Below, one piece after another: positions 47,215-54,932 of a DNA stretch of 64,000 nt; the stretch's first letter is position 1; every line of letters begins with the position of its first letter. The translations under genes were made by a program, and so were the position numbers. This DNA is from Spartobacteria bacterium (GTDB lineage: Bacteria > Verrucomicrobiota > Verrucomicrobiia > Chthoniobacterales > Chthoniobacteraceae): positions 42,507 to 106,506 of the forward strand of contig JAJPII010000035.1 of the NCBI GenBank assembly GCA_021324825.1, written 5' to 3'. Under the pieces are notes generated by a model, which had not been told where the DNA came from, searched no databases, and saw only the letters and a list, made by a program, of their open reading frames with translations.

Positions 47215-48024
47215 TTAATTAACCTCAAACTGGACATGCAGGATCGTTATAATATCCTTCTCGAACGAAGTGGTATCATTGTTGCCTTCCTCGGAAGTGT
47301 CGGTCGCGTTGGCGGGGTTGATGTTGATGATTCCCATGTCGGCGACGATCAGCTTGCCGATAACGGCGTTGCCTGCGGAGCGCAAGATGTTTTCGGCGCG
47401 AACGCGAGCGTCTTTGGCCGCGGCGGCCAGCATCTCGACCTTGAGTTCGCCAAGCGGCGTGTAGAAATACTTGGGAGCCTCCGAGTATACCGACACCCCC
47501 TGTTCGAGCAGCGACGTGATCTCGCGCGAGGCCTTCTCGACGCGTGCAACGTCCTTCGAGCGCACCCTGATGGACTCCTGCGTCAGGAATCCCTTGGAAA
47601 CCTTCGTCTCGGTGCGGACAGGAACGGTGGTTCCCGGGAGAATCTTCTCCTCGATGACTTTCTCAAACACCTCATGCGAGTTGGTTGACTGGGGTTGGAT
47701 TTCGTCAGGCTTGATGCCCTGCGCGAGGAGGAACGCCACCGCCTTATCGCGCCCTTCGCGTAGCGTCTTGTAGGCCACCGTGCGATCAGGCGCGCGCGCC
47801 TCGATATCGGCCTCCCATTGAATCAGGTCAGAGACGATCCGCTTCTTGGCCGAGCCCGTGACTCGAATGGTATGCTTCTCGCGGGGGGAGCGGACTTCGC
47901 GCCAAGTGCCGGCCGCGATAGACGTGGACCAGACCAAGGCGATAGCCAGGGCCACGGCCCCGACGGGACGGAGGTCGATGCTGCGGCAAACGGGTCGTCC
48001 CGCGGATTCGGGAAGGTTGGTCAC
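47215..48024 (-). CDS. SIMPL (DUF541) domain protein
   Basis: A 269-residue membrane-anchored or exported protein. A hydrophobic segment VGAVALAIALVWSTSIAAG at 21-39 is followed by the SIMPL domain: IRVTGSAKKRIVSDLIQWEA, VAFLLAQGIKPDEIQPQS and AAKDARVRAENILRSAGNAV. DUF541 proteins (E. coli YggE type) form ring-like oligomers and have been linked to oxidative stress, but the mechanism is unclear. It is monocistronic as far as can be seen. Confidence 0.85.
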   Translation of the reverse strand: MTNLPESAGRPVCRSIDLRPVGAVALAIALVWSTSIAAGTWREVRSPREKHTIRVTGSAKKRIVSDLIQWEADIEARAPDRTVAYKTLREGRDKAVAFLLAQGIKPDEIQPQSTNSHEVFEKVIEEKILPGTTVPVRTETKVSKGFLTQESIRVRSKDVARVEKASREITSLLEQGVSVYSEAPKYFYTPLGELKVEMLAAAAKDARVRAENILRSAGNAVIGKLIVADMGIININPANATDTSEEGNNDTTSFEKDIITILHVQFEVN

Positions 48025-48310
48025 TGAATGGAAAAACTACATGCCGCAAGCCAGTCGGGCAAGGTCTATTCCGGAACCCGGGCGTTCGCCGGGGATGACA
48101 CCGTACCCGCCCAGCAACAGAGCCACCCCTTTCAGGGGTATGTGACGATCTACAAACCGAATCTTCATTTCAAATCGGCGAATGGATTGAGCGGCTTCAC
48201 GCCGGCCGGCTTTCTCGAGTCGCGTGAGTCGGTCGGCTGCCCTGTGCTTCCCTTGCCGAGTTGGACATCTGTTCGCGACGCTACATAATCGGCACTGGCG
48301 GTTTCCAGCG
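48025..48310. other. gap without recognised gene
   Basis: Between the SIMPL gene and tRNA-Leu. Open frames on both strands give proline/glycine-rich translations with no family resemblance, and I see no convincing gene, promoter or RNA. A short GC-rich palindromic stretch near 48080-48095 may be a weak hairpin. Confidence 0.4.
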
Positions 48311-48395
48311 TGCCGATGGCGGGACTCGAACCCGCACTCCGCTTTCGCGAAAACGGATTTTAAGTCCGTTGCGTCTGCCATTTCGCCACATCGGC
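48311..48395 (-). tRNA. tRNA-Leu (UAA)
   Basis: Class II tRNA of 85 nt with a long variable arm. The acceptor GCCGATG/CATCGGC is perfect, with discriminator A. The anticodon loop is CTTAAAA (anticodon UAA) on stem ACGGA/TCCGT, the variable stem is in TTTCGCGAAAGCGGA, and the T arm is GCGGG-TTCGAGT-CCCGC. This tRNA is the kind of substrate modified by MiaA (A37) and TrmL (U34), both encoded in this window. Confidence 0.95.
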
Positions 48396-48436
48396 GGCGG
48401 TTACTGTTCTTATCACCGTGGGGCAGGCTCGCAATC

Positions 48437-50665
48437 TCATTCATGGCTGGCGCTGAAATCCTGCAACGCGCGGCGCAGCTGGTTGAAATCCACGGGCTTT
48501 ATGAGGTGGGTGAAGAATCCCGCCTGGCGCGAGCGCTCCAGGTCTTCCTCCATGCCGTAGCCGGTTAGCGCGATGCCTCGCAGGCCGTATTTTTGGCGAA
48601 GTTGATCCATGAGGTCGTTGCCCGTGCCGTCGGGCAGGCCGAGGTCGCTTATCACCAGGTCGAACTTTTCCGCGGCGGCGATGGTGAGCGCGCCCGCGAC
48701 GGAATTGGCGGAGAGGACGCGATGGCCCGCGCGTTCGAGCAGCCGCGCGAGCACTTGTTGCGTCGCTTCATGGTCCTCGATCAGGAGCAGACGCAGCGCG
48801 GGCATTGCCGTGAAGTCTTCCGGCTCCATGCCGTGGAGGAACGGGTCGGCGCCGTCCGGCAACTCAACCATGGGAGAGGGGAGTCCGGCGGCGCCAGGCA
48901 GTCGCACGACGAATACGGCGCCGCGGCCCGCTCCGTCGCTCTCGGCGCGGATCGTGCCGCCGTGCATGTCGACGATGGCTTGCGCGATGGCGAGTCCGAG
49001 CCCGACGCCGCCGTAACGGTGGTCGCCGCCAAGCCCGGCTTGCTCGAACGGCTCGAATATTCGCTGGATGGCTTCCTGCTCGATGCCGATGCCGGAGTCG
49101 CGCACCTCGATGGAAAGCCATTTCTCTCCTTCCTCGCCCGTGACGTCGCGGGTGCGGATGGCGACGCTTCCGCCTTCCGGGGTGAATTTCACGGCGTTGC
49201 GCAGCAGGTTCCAGATGACTTGCTGGAAGCGGGAGGGGTCGGCCATCAAGCCGCTGTGGCGCGCGGTGAATTCGCGTTCGAGCGCGATGCCTTTGCTCTG
49301 CGCTTCGTCGCGGACGATCTCCAGGGCGAGGCTGATGAGCGAGTGGGCGTCGCATAGCTGCGGGCGCAACGGCAGCTTGCCCTTAGCGATGCGGGTGAGG
49401 TCGAGCAGGTCGTCGATGAGCCGCGCTTCCAGGGCGATGTTGCGTTCCATCATCCCGAGTTGCGCGCGGACTTCGGCGGGCAGCCGGGCGTCCTCGCGCA
49501 ACGCCTGGGCGGTCAGGAGCACCGGCGTCAGCGGCGTGCGAAGCTCATGGGAGAGCACGGCGAGGAAGTTGTCCTTGGCGCGGCTGGCGCGTTCCGCGTC
49601 GCTCTGCGCCATCTTGAGATCGTGAATCTCGGTGTTCGTGCCAAACCATTTCGCGATGAGGCCCGCGGCGTCGCGCATCGCTTCGGCGCGGACGAGAAAC
49701 CAGCGGTATTCGCCGTCCGCGCGCCGCAGGCGGAATTCGACTTCGTAGTGGGCTCCCGTCGCGAGGGATGCCCCCCACGCCTTTTGCGCGGCGGGCAGAT
49801 CGTCGGGATGGACGTACCGCGCCCACGCGCCGCCCAGGATGTCGCCCGCCCGCTTCAGGCCGAAATATTGGAGGCATTGCTTGTTGCTGAAATCCAGCTG
49901 GCCGTCGGGGCGCGCCGTCCAGACCTGGAGCGAGACGACTTCGGAGAGGAGGCGAAACCGTTCCGCGGCGTCCGCGAGCGCGGCGTTTGTCGCACGGTAC
50001 GAGGCGTTGACCCGCCGCAGGAGACGCTGCAGCCAGTAGACGATGCCGGGCACGCCCGCCACCGCCGCGACCGCGAGCGTGATCAGGAGCGCGCTGACAA
50101 GGCGGTTCAGCGTTTCGTCGCGTTCCGCGCGCAGGCGCTGCTCTTCGCCGGCCATCTCGTCCAGGCGCGCCTGCATGGCGTCGAAGAGGGGTTTTCCACC
50201 GCGGGGTATGTACGGGTCCCGCGCTCTTTCGGGATGGGCGTGCAGTTCCGCGATCCTTCCCTCCACGAATGCGAGCCAGGCCTTCGTCTCCGTGCGCAAA
50301 CTCGCCATCCGCGCGGCTTGCGCGGGATTGTCGGCGACCAAACCGGCCAGGGTTTCAAGCGCCGGCGGCATTCGTTTTCGCTCGTCGGCGTATTGGTCGA
50401 GGAAGCTTTCGTCATTTGAGAGCCGGTACCCTTGAAAGCCGGCGCGCATGGTGAGCAAGCCGCGCTCCACGCGGTTCACCTGCGCGATGACGCGGTCGCC
50501 GTGGTCGACCCAGTTCTTTGAATTCAGCAGGAAGAGCACCAGGGCGAGGAGCGCGAGCAGCGGCAGGACAAGCGCGAGGGAGAGCGCCGCGGCGGCCCGC
50601 CGCAGCAAGCGCCGGAAGCCGCGCTCCTCCAGCACGATGTCGTCGTCAGGCGCCGCCGATGGCAT
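48437..50665 (-). CDS. hybrid sensor histidine kinase (CHASE3-PAS-HisKA-HATPase-REC)
   Basis: A 742-residue inner-membrane sensor kinase. Order: helix 1 (about 24-47), a CHASE3-like periplasmic region (about 55-185: NRVERGLLTMRAGFQGYRLS), helix 2 (about 195-215), a PAS domain (about 240-360, with HPDDLPAAQKAW), HisKA with phospho-acceptor His in LSHELRTPLTP near 380, and HATPase_c with N box IWNLLRNAVKF near 490 and GVGLGLAIAQAIV near 565. A C-terminal receiver has LVISDLGLPDGTG (phospho-acceptor Asp) near 680 and the Lys in LIKPVDF. The start overlaps the hflX end by 20 nt; the longer frame is hflX in another phase. Signal unknown. Confidence 0.9.
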   Translation of the reverse strand: MPSAAPDDDIVLEERGFRRLLRRAAAALSLALVLPLLALLALVLFLLNSKNWVDHGDRVIAQVNRVERGLLTMRAGFQGYRLSNDESFLDQYADERKRMPPALETLAGLVADNPAQAARMASLRTETKAWLAFVEGRIAELHAHPERARDPYIPRGGKPLFDAMQARLDEMAGEEQRLRAERDETLNRLVSALLITLAVAAVAGVPGIVYWLQRLLRRVNASYRATNAALADAAERFRLLSEVVSLQVWTARPDGQLDFSNKQCLQYFGLKRAGDILGGAWARYVHPDDLPAAQKAWGASLATGAHYEVEFRLRRADGEYRWFLVRAEAMRDAAGLIAKWFGTNTEIHDLKMAQSDAERASRAKDNFLAVLSHELRTPLTPVLLTAQALREDARLPAEVRAQLGMMERNIALEARLIDDLLDLTRIAKGKLPLRPQLCDAHSLISLALEIVRDEAQSKGIALEREFTARHSGLMADPSRFQQVIWNLLRNAVKFTPEGGSVAIRTRDVTGEEGEKWLSIEVRDSGIGIEQEAIQRIFEPFEQAGLGGDHRYGGVGLGLAIAQAIVDMHGGTIRAESDGAGRGAVFVVRLPGAAGLPSPMVELPDGADPFLHGMEPEDFTAMPALRLLLIEDHEATQQVLARLLERAGHRVLSANSVAGALTIAAAEKFDLVISDLGLPDGTGNDLMDQLRQKYGLRGIALTGYGMEEDLERSRQAGFFTHLIKPVDFNQLRRALQDFSASHE

Positions 50666-51926
50666 CGGGAACCATGCAGGCCGACAGCTTCGCCTGCAAC
50701 TCCGGAGGGACGTGGGCGCGCACGCAGGCGATGTCGCCTTCGTAGCGGATCTCGAGGACGTGGCCGATCTTGTGGATTTCCGCCAGCAGGGCGGATTCAT
50801 TCACGGGTATGCGATACGCCGCGCGCAGGCGCCAGGAACTAAGGCGGTTCTCCAATTCCTGGAGCATCTGGTCGACGCCGAAACCGGTCGTGGCGGAAAC
50901 GGCGACACTGCCCGGCACGCGGCGCAGTTGCGGTTCGCCGCGATCCTGGACGAGGTCGATCTTGTTGAAGACGACGAGTGTTTGCTTGCCGTGGGCGTCG
51001 AGTTCTTCCAGGACGCTGTCGACGGCGTGCATCTGGTCGAGAAAACCCGGGTGGCTCATGTCGACGACGTGGATGAGCAGATCGGCCTCGCGGACTTCCT
51101 CCAGCGTGGCTTTGAAGGATTCGATGACGGTGTGCGGCAGTTTCTTGATGAAGCCGACGGTGTCGGTGAGGAGAACCTTTTGATTGTTTGGAAGGACGAG
51201 CTGACGGGTTGTGGGATCGAGCGTCGCGAAGAGTTTGTCGGCGGCTTCCACCTCCGCGCCGGTGAGGAGGTTCAGGAGCGTGGACTTGCCGGCGTTCGTA
51301 TAGCCGACCAGGGAGACGACCGGCCAGCGGTGGCGGAGGCGGCCCGCGCGCTGGATGGAGCGGTGCTTGCGAACCTCGGACAACTCGTCGGACAAGCGCC
51401 CGATGCGCTCCTGGACGCGGCGGCGATCGACTTCCAACTGCGTTTCACCGGGGCCGCGTGTTCCGATGCCGCCGCTCTGCCGGGAAAGGTGGTTCCACAT
51501 GCCCGTGAGGCGCGGCAGGAGGTATTGCAACTGCGCCAGTTCGATCTGGAGGCGGCCTTCCTTGCTGCGGGCGCGCTGGGCGAAGATGTCGAGGATTAAC
51601 TGCGTCCGGTCGAGCACCTTGCGGGAGGTCATCCGTTCCAGGTTGCGGCCTTGCGCGGGGGAAAGCTCGTCGTCGAAGATGATGGAGGTGACGGAGTCCT
51701 CGCGGCATTTCGCCTCGACCTCTTCGACCTTCCCGCGCCCTATGTAATATGGAGCGGTGGGATGCCCGAGGCGTTGCGTCACGGTTCCGACGACTTCGGC
51801 GCCCGCGGAGGAGGCGAGTTCGGCCAGTTCCTCCATCGATTCGCGCAAATCCCACTTGGTGACCCCATCGCGTTCGACCCCGATGAGAAGCGCTTTCTCT
51901 CGCCGTCGCGGCTGGGTTTCAAACAT
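50646..51926 (-). CDS. hflX: ribosome-associated GTPase HflX
   Basis: GTPase that splits or rescues stalled ribosomes. It has 426 residues. The N-terminal HflX domain includes QRLGHPTAPYYIGRGKVEEV and FDDELSPAQGRNLERM. The glycine-rich linker GIGTRGPGETQLEVDRRRV is diagnostic. The G domain has SLVGYTNAGKSTLLNLLTG near residue 203, DTVGFIKKLP near 255 and VFNKIDLV near 318. It sits immediately after miaA, the pairing also seen in E. coli (miaA-hfq-hflX), but hfq is absent here. Confidence 0.95.
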   Translation of the reverse strand: MFETQPRRREKALLIGVERDGVTKWDLRESMEELAELASSAGAEVVGTVTQRLGHPTAPYYIGRGKVEEVEAKCREDSVTSIIFDDELSPAQGRNLERMTSRKVLDRTQLILDIFAQRARSKEGRLQIELAQLQYLLPRLTGMWNHLSRQSGGIGTRGPGETQLEVDRRRVQERIGRLSDELSEVRKHRSIQRAGRLRHRWPVVSLVGYTNAGKSTLLNLLTGAEVEAADKLFATLDPTTRQLVLPNNQKVLLTDTVGFIKKLPHTVIESFKATLEEVREADLLIHVVDMSHPGFLDQMHAVDSVLEELDAHGKQTLVVFNKIDLVQDRGEPQLRRVPGSVAVSATTGFGVDQMLQELENRLSSWRLRAAYRIPVNESALLAEIHKIGHVLEIRYEGDIACVRAHVPPELQAKLSACMVPDAIGGA

Positions 51927-52803
51927 CGGAAATCCGCGCGATCAAGGCTGATTCAAAATCCGGATGGCAGGAAGATAAACTGATTTCCTCAAAGCTAGAC
52001 TGGCGCCTGAACCACGTCAATTGCCTTTTGGCGTAGCGGCGGGTCGCCTTCTTTATCTCCTCCATGCATGCAGCGAGAGTTATCTCTCCGTTCAGATAGC
52101 TTTTGATTTCGGCGAATCCGATGGCCTGGCGGGCGGTTCCTCCCGGCTCGGGCAGTTCCGCCACTTCCCGGACTACGCCGTTTCGGAACATCTCCTCGAC
52201 TCTATCGCCGATACGTTTGTAAAGGTCGTCGCGGTCCCGTGTAAGGAAAACGCCGCGCGCCGCGCCCGCGGATTCCCAGCGCCGGCGGGCCTCCGAAAAG
52301 GGTTTTCCGGTGAGGATGCAAACCTCGACGGCGCGGATAAGGCGGCGCTTGTTTTTGAGATCGATGCGTTCGGCGCAGACAGGGTCAAGTCGCCCAAGCC
52401 GCCGCCGCAAGGCGTCCGGCTCCATTTGTTCAAGCGCGGCTCGCAGGGCGGGGTCGGCCTTTGGCAGATCATCCAGCCCGTGCGTCAGCGCGCGGATATA
52501 CAGGCCGGTTCCTCCCGCGACGATCGGGAGCTTGCCCCTGCCAGCCACGTCCGCGATGGCGTTGCGCGCGGCGAGGAGGTATTGCCCCACGTCGAAATCC
52601 CGCGATAGGGGGATCGTATCGACGAGATGATGCGGAACCGTTTCCCGCATTTTCCGGGAAGGTTTGGCGCTCAGGATATCCAGGCCGCGATAAACCTGGA
52701 ATGCGTCCGCGCTGATGACCTCGCCGCCGCACCGCGCCGCCGCGGCGGCGGCAAGCGCGGTCTTTCCCGCGCAGGTCGGCCCGACGATGAAAAACGGGTT
52801 CAG
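51919..52803 (-). CDS. miaA: tRNA dimethylallyltransferase, apparent CTG start
   Basis: Adds the dimethylallyl group to A37 of tRNAs reading UNN codons. About 294 residues when begun at the CTG at 52803, which gives (M)NPFFIVGPTCAGKTALAAAA with the essential P-loop. No ATG, GTG or TTG exists upstream in frame; the first ATG (52650) would remove the P-loop. The CTG overlaps the RRM-gene stop as CTGA, the geometry used by ATGA couplings elsewhere in this window. Further motifs are VAGGTGLYIRALTHGL, KNKRRLIRAVEV and AKRQLTWFRRQ. The end overlaps hflX by 8 nt. Confidence 0.88.
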   Translation of the reverse strand: MNPFFIVGPTCAGKTALAAAAAARCGGEVISADAFQVYRGLDILSAKPSRKMRETVPHHLVDTIPLSRDFDVGQYLLAARNAIADVAGRGKLPIVAGGTGLYIRALTHGLDDLPKADPALRAALEQMEPDALRRRLGRLDPVCAERIDLKNKRRLIRAVEVCILTGKPFSEARRRWESAGAARGVFLTRDRDDLYKRIGDRVEEMFRNGVVREVAELPEPGGTARQAIGFAEIKSYLNGEITLAACMEEIKKATRRYAKRQLTWFRRQSSFEEISLSSCHPDFESALIARISDV

Positions 52804-53324
52804 CGACCGCCCCGGCCCGGCTGGAACTCGGAAGACTTCGCCCCGCTTACGAGGAGCTTGCGGCCCATGAATTCCTTGTCGTGCAGTTCGACCACCGCGC
52901 GGCGCGCCTCATCGATGCTCTGCATGGTCACGAAGGCGAATCCCTTGGACTTATGGGTGTATTTGTTGCTGACGATCTCGGCGTTCTGGACGCTGCCGAC
53001 TCCGTTGAAGAGGTCGAACAGATCGCTCTCCGCGGCGTCGAAGGAGAGGTTTCCGACGTAAAGCTTCGCGGAGCTTACTTCCACGATCTCCGGCTTGCGC
53101 GGGGCGCGTTGCGAAGGCTCGGAGACGTGGCCGTTCTGTCGTTGAGGCGCTTTTTTGGGTTTGAAGAAGGAGGTTATTTTCTCCCAGAGCGTTTCCTTCT
53201 CGGGAGCTCTGGGCGGGGCGGGGGGCTTGTCTGCGCCGCGCCGGGAGCTTCGTCCGCGCTGGCCGCGTCCTGGCCCGCGCCGCTGACCGCGGCCCGAGGG
53301 TTGCCGTGTTTCTTGTGATCTCAT
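52800..53324 (-). CDS. RRM-type RNA-binding protein
   Basis: A 174-residue protein from MRSQETRQPSGRGQRRGPGR. The first 40 residues are Arg/Gly-rich, residues 44-60 are basic, and a single RRM spans about 87-160 with RNP2 KLYVGNLSF and RNP1 KSKGFAFVTM intact, followed by a short GRGGR tail. RRM proteins of this kind occur in cyanobacteria and PVC bacteria and bind RNA; the target is unknown. There is no stop codon between the upstream TPR membrane protein gene and this ATG, and no ribosome-binding site before it, so it may be made as an internal start or as a fusion. miaA follows with an overlap. Confidence 0.82.
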   Translation of the reverse strand: MRSQETRQPSGRGQRRGPGRGQRGRSSRRGADKPPAPPRAPEKETLWEKITSFFKPKKAPQRQNGHVSEPSQRAPRKPEIVEVSSAKLYVGNLSFDAAESDLFDLFNGVGSVQNAEIVSNKYTHKSKGFAFVTMQSIDEARRAVVELHDKEFMGRKLLVSGAKSSEFQPGRGGR

Positions 53325-54932
53325 AAATAAAAATGCAGGCGTGAAAAGCGGGCAGCCAGCCCGCAACCACCTGACTACGGGAAACTTAACGCATGGATTG
53401 GCCGGGAAGCAAGAGGGTTTCCCTTCCCGGGAAAGAATGTCGGCGAGGTTTTTGCGAGCCAGGAGGAAGTCCGGCGCGAGCCGCACGGCCTGTCGAAGAT
53501 GGGTTTCGGCTTCATCCAGCCTGCCCTGGCGGCCAAGGGCGTCGCCAAGGTTGTTCTCGGCTTCGGGAAGTCGGGGGTTGATCGCGAGCGCCTGCCGGAA
53601 ATCGGCAATGGCGTTGTCCAGCCTGCCCTCGTTGTCCCACGCATTCCCCCGGTTAAACCACGCTTCGAAGAAGTCGGGCTTGATGCGGATGGCTTCCGTA
53701 TAGTGCTCGATGGCTTTTTGCCGCATGCCGGCGCGGGAGCAGATGTTCGCGAGGTTGTAATGCGCGATGAGGCAATCGGGGTTCTTGGCCAGCGTATCCA
53801 GCCAGAGCGCGGGCTCATCCCGGTACGCGGAGGCCTGGAGAAACGTCAGCGAGCCGAAACAGAGCAGGACGGCGCACGCGATGACGCGATTCCGCGAGAG
53901 CAAGCCCGCCAAAAGGGCGAGCATCCCGATGCTCGCGAGATACTGGAAATGATCGGCGACGAAGGAATAGCGGAACGGGAAGACATCGACAAACCCGAGG
54001 GCCGGGGCGAGCGTCACTACGAAAAAGAGAATCGGCACGCGGGCGCGGCGCGATCCGAGGATGACGCCGATAGCCGCGATGGGAAAAAGATATTGCCAGG
54101 CGGCGCCGGAGTCGATGCGCCAGCGCGGGTAGATGAACATGAGATCGCGCGGCCAGATGATCTTGCCCGCGTAGAACCAGAGCGCGCGGCCGGCCAGCAA
54201 AATGCGGTCGAGGATGGAGAAGCTCCAGTCCTTGCCGCTGGCGCCCACGTAGTGTTTTTCCATCCAGGCGGTGCCGAGGCCAAACACGGCGCCGAGGATA
54301 AAGAAGGGTATCATCGGGAGGAAAGGGAATCGGCGGCGCTTCCAGGCATACAGGATGAGAATCGCGGCGGGGAAAGTGCAGGCGACCGTCTTGCTCGACA
54401 ACGCCGCGACGTAGAGGAGCAGAGCCAGGAAGTAGAGCGCCGGGCGGGGAGGGGAGCGCGATTCCTCCGGCGGATCGCACCGAAAATAGCTCAGCAGGGC
54501 GCACAGGTAGAATGCCCCGGAAAGCAGGTTCTTGCGTTCCGTGATCCAGGCGACGGATTCCGCTTCCACGGGGTGGACGGCAAAGAGAGCCGCCGCGAGC
54601 CATGCGAACGGGACGGACAAACGCCGCAGCACAACCCACACAAGCGCGGCGTTGAGGAGATGGAGGAGAACATTGTCGACGTGGTAGCCGAGCGGATTGA
54701 GCCCCCACACATGATACTCCAGCCAGAAGCTGGTGTGGGTGAGGGGGTAATATTGGTGGGTTGCGCCGGGTTGGAACCAGATGCGCCATAAGCCGTCCAG
54801 AGAGCGCAGCCATTGGTTCCCGGTGACGTAATCGTCGTCATCCCAAATGAAGCCCGCCTTGAGGACGGGGATATAGGCCGCGAACGTCATCGCGGCCAGG
54901 GCTAATACTCCAGCTAAGCGCTTCGACCGCAA
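52800..54932 (-). CDS. multi-pass membrane protein with TPRs, frame continuous with RRM protein
   Basis: Start chosen at TTG 54932 (MRSKRLAGVLALAAMTFAAY), overlapping the secA end by 19 nt; ATG 54890 is an alternative. About ten membrane helices precede the TPR part. WDDDDYVTGNQ near residue 31, TSFWLEYHVWGLNPLGYHVD and FAVHPVEAESVAWITERKN near residue 110 resemble TMTC/O-mannosyltransferase-like glycosyltransferases. TPR units follow from about residue 390 (HYNLANICSRAGMRQKAIEH, AWFNRGNAWDNEGRLDNAIA, AENNLGDALGRQGRLDEAET). The frame then runs without stop across a perfect 8-bp hairpin (53402-53430) into the RRM gene, 710 codons in all. Either the stop was lost or this is a real fusion. The membrane part alone ends near 53400. 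Confidence 0.72.
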   Translation of the reverse strand: MRSKRLAGVLALAAMTFAAYIPVLKAGFIWDDDDYVTGNQWLRSLDGLWRIWFQPGATHQYYPLTHTSFWLEYHVWGLNPLGYHVDNVLLHLLNAALVWVVLRRLSVPFAWLAAALFAVHPVEAESVAWITERKNLLSGAFYLCALLSYFRCDPPEESRSPPRPALYFLALLLYVAALSSKTVACTFPAAILILYAWKRRRFPFLPMIPFFILGAVFGLGTAWMEKHYVGASGKDWSFSILDRILLAGRALWFYAGKIIWPRDLMFIYPRWRIDSGAAWQYLFPIAAIGVILGSRRARVPILFFVVTLAPALGFVDVFPFRYSFVADHFQYLASIGMLALLAGLLSRNRVIACAVLLCFGSLTFLQASAYRDEPALWLDTLAKNPDCLIAHYNLANICSRAGMRQKAIEHYTEAIRIKPDFFEAWFNRGNAWDNEGRLDNAIADFRQALAINPRLPEAENNLGDALGRQGRLDEAETHLRQAVRLAPDFLLARKNLADILSREGKPSCFPANPCVKFPVVRWLRAGCPLFTPAFLFMRSQETRQPSGRGQRRGPGRGQRGRSSRRGADKPPAPPRAPEKETLWEKITSFFKPKKAPQRQNGHVSEPSQRAPRKPEIVEVSSAKLYVGNLSFDAAESDLFDLFNGVGSVQNAEIVSNKYTHKSKGFAFVTMQSIDEARRAVVELHDKEFMGRKLLVSGAKSSEFQPGRGGR

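Noticed and set aside
48037..48444. Minus-strand open frame spanning tRNA-Leu
   Set aside because: It overlaps a perfect tRNA gene and its translation shows no family; treated as non-coding.
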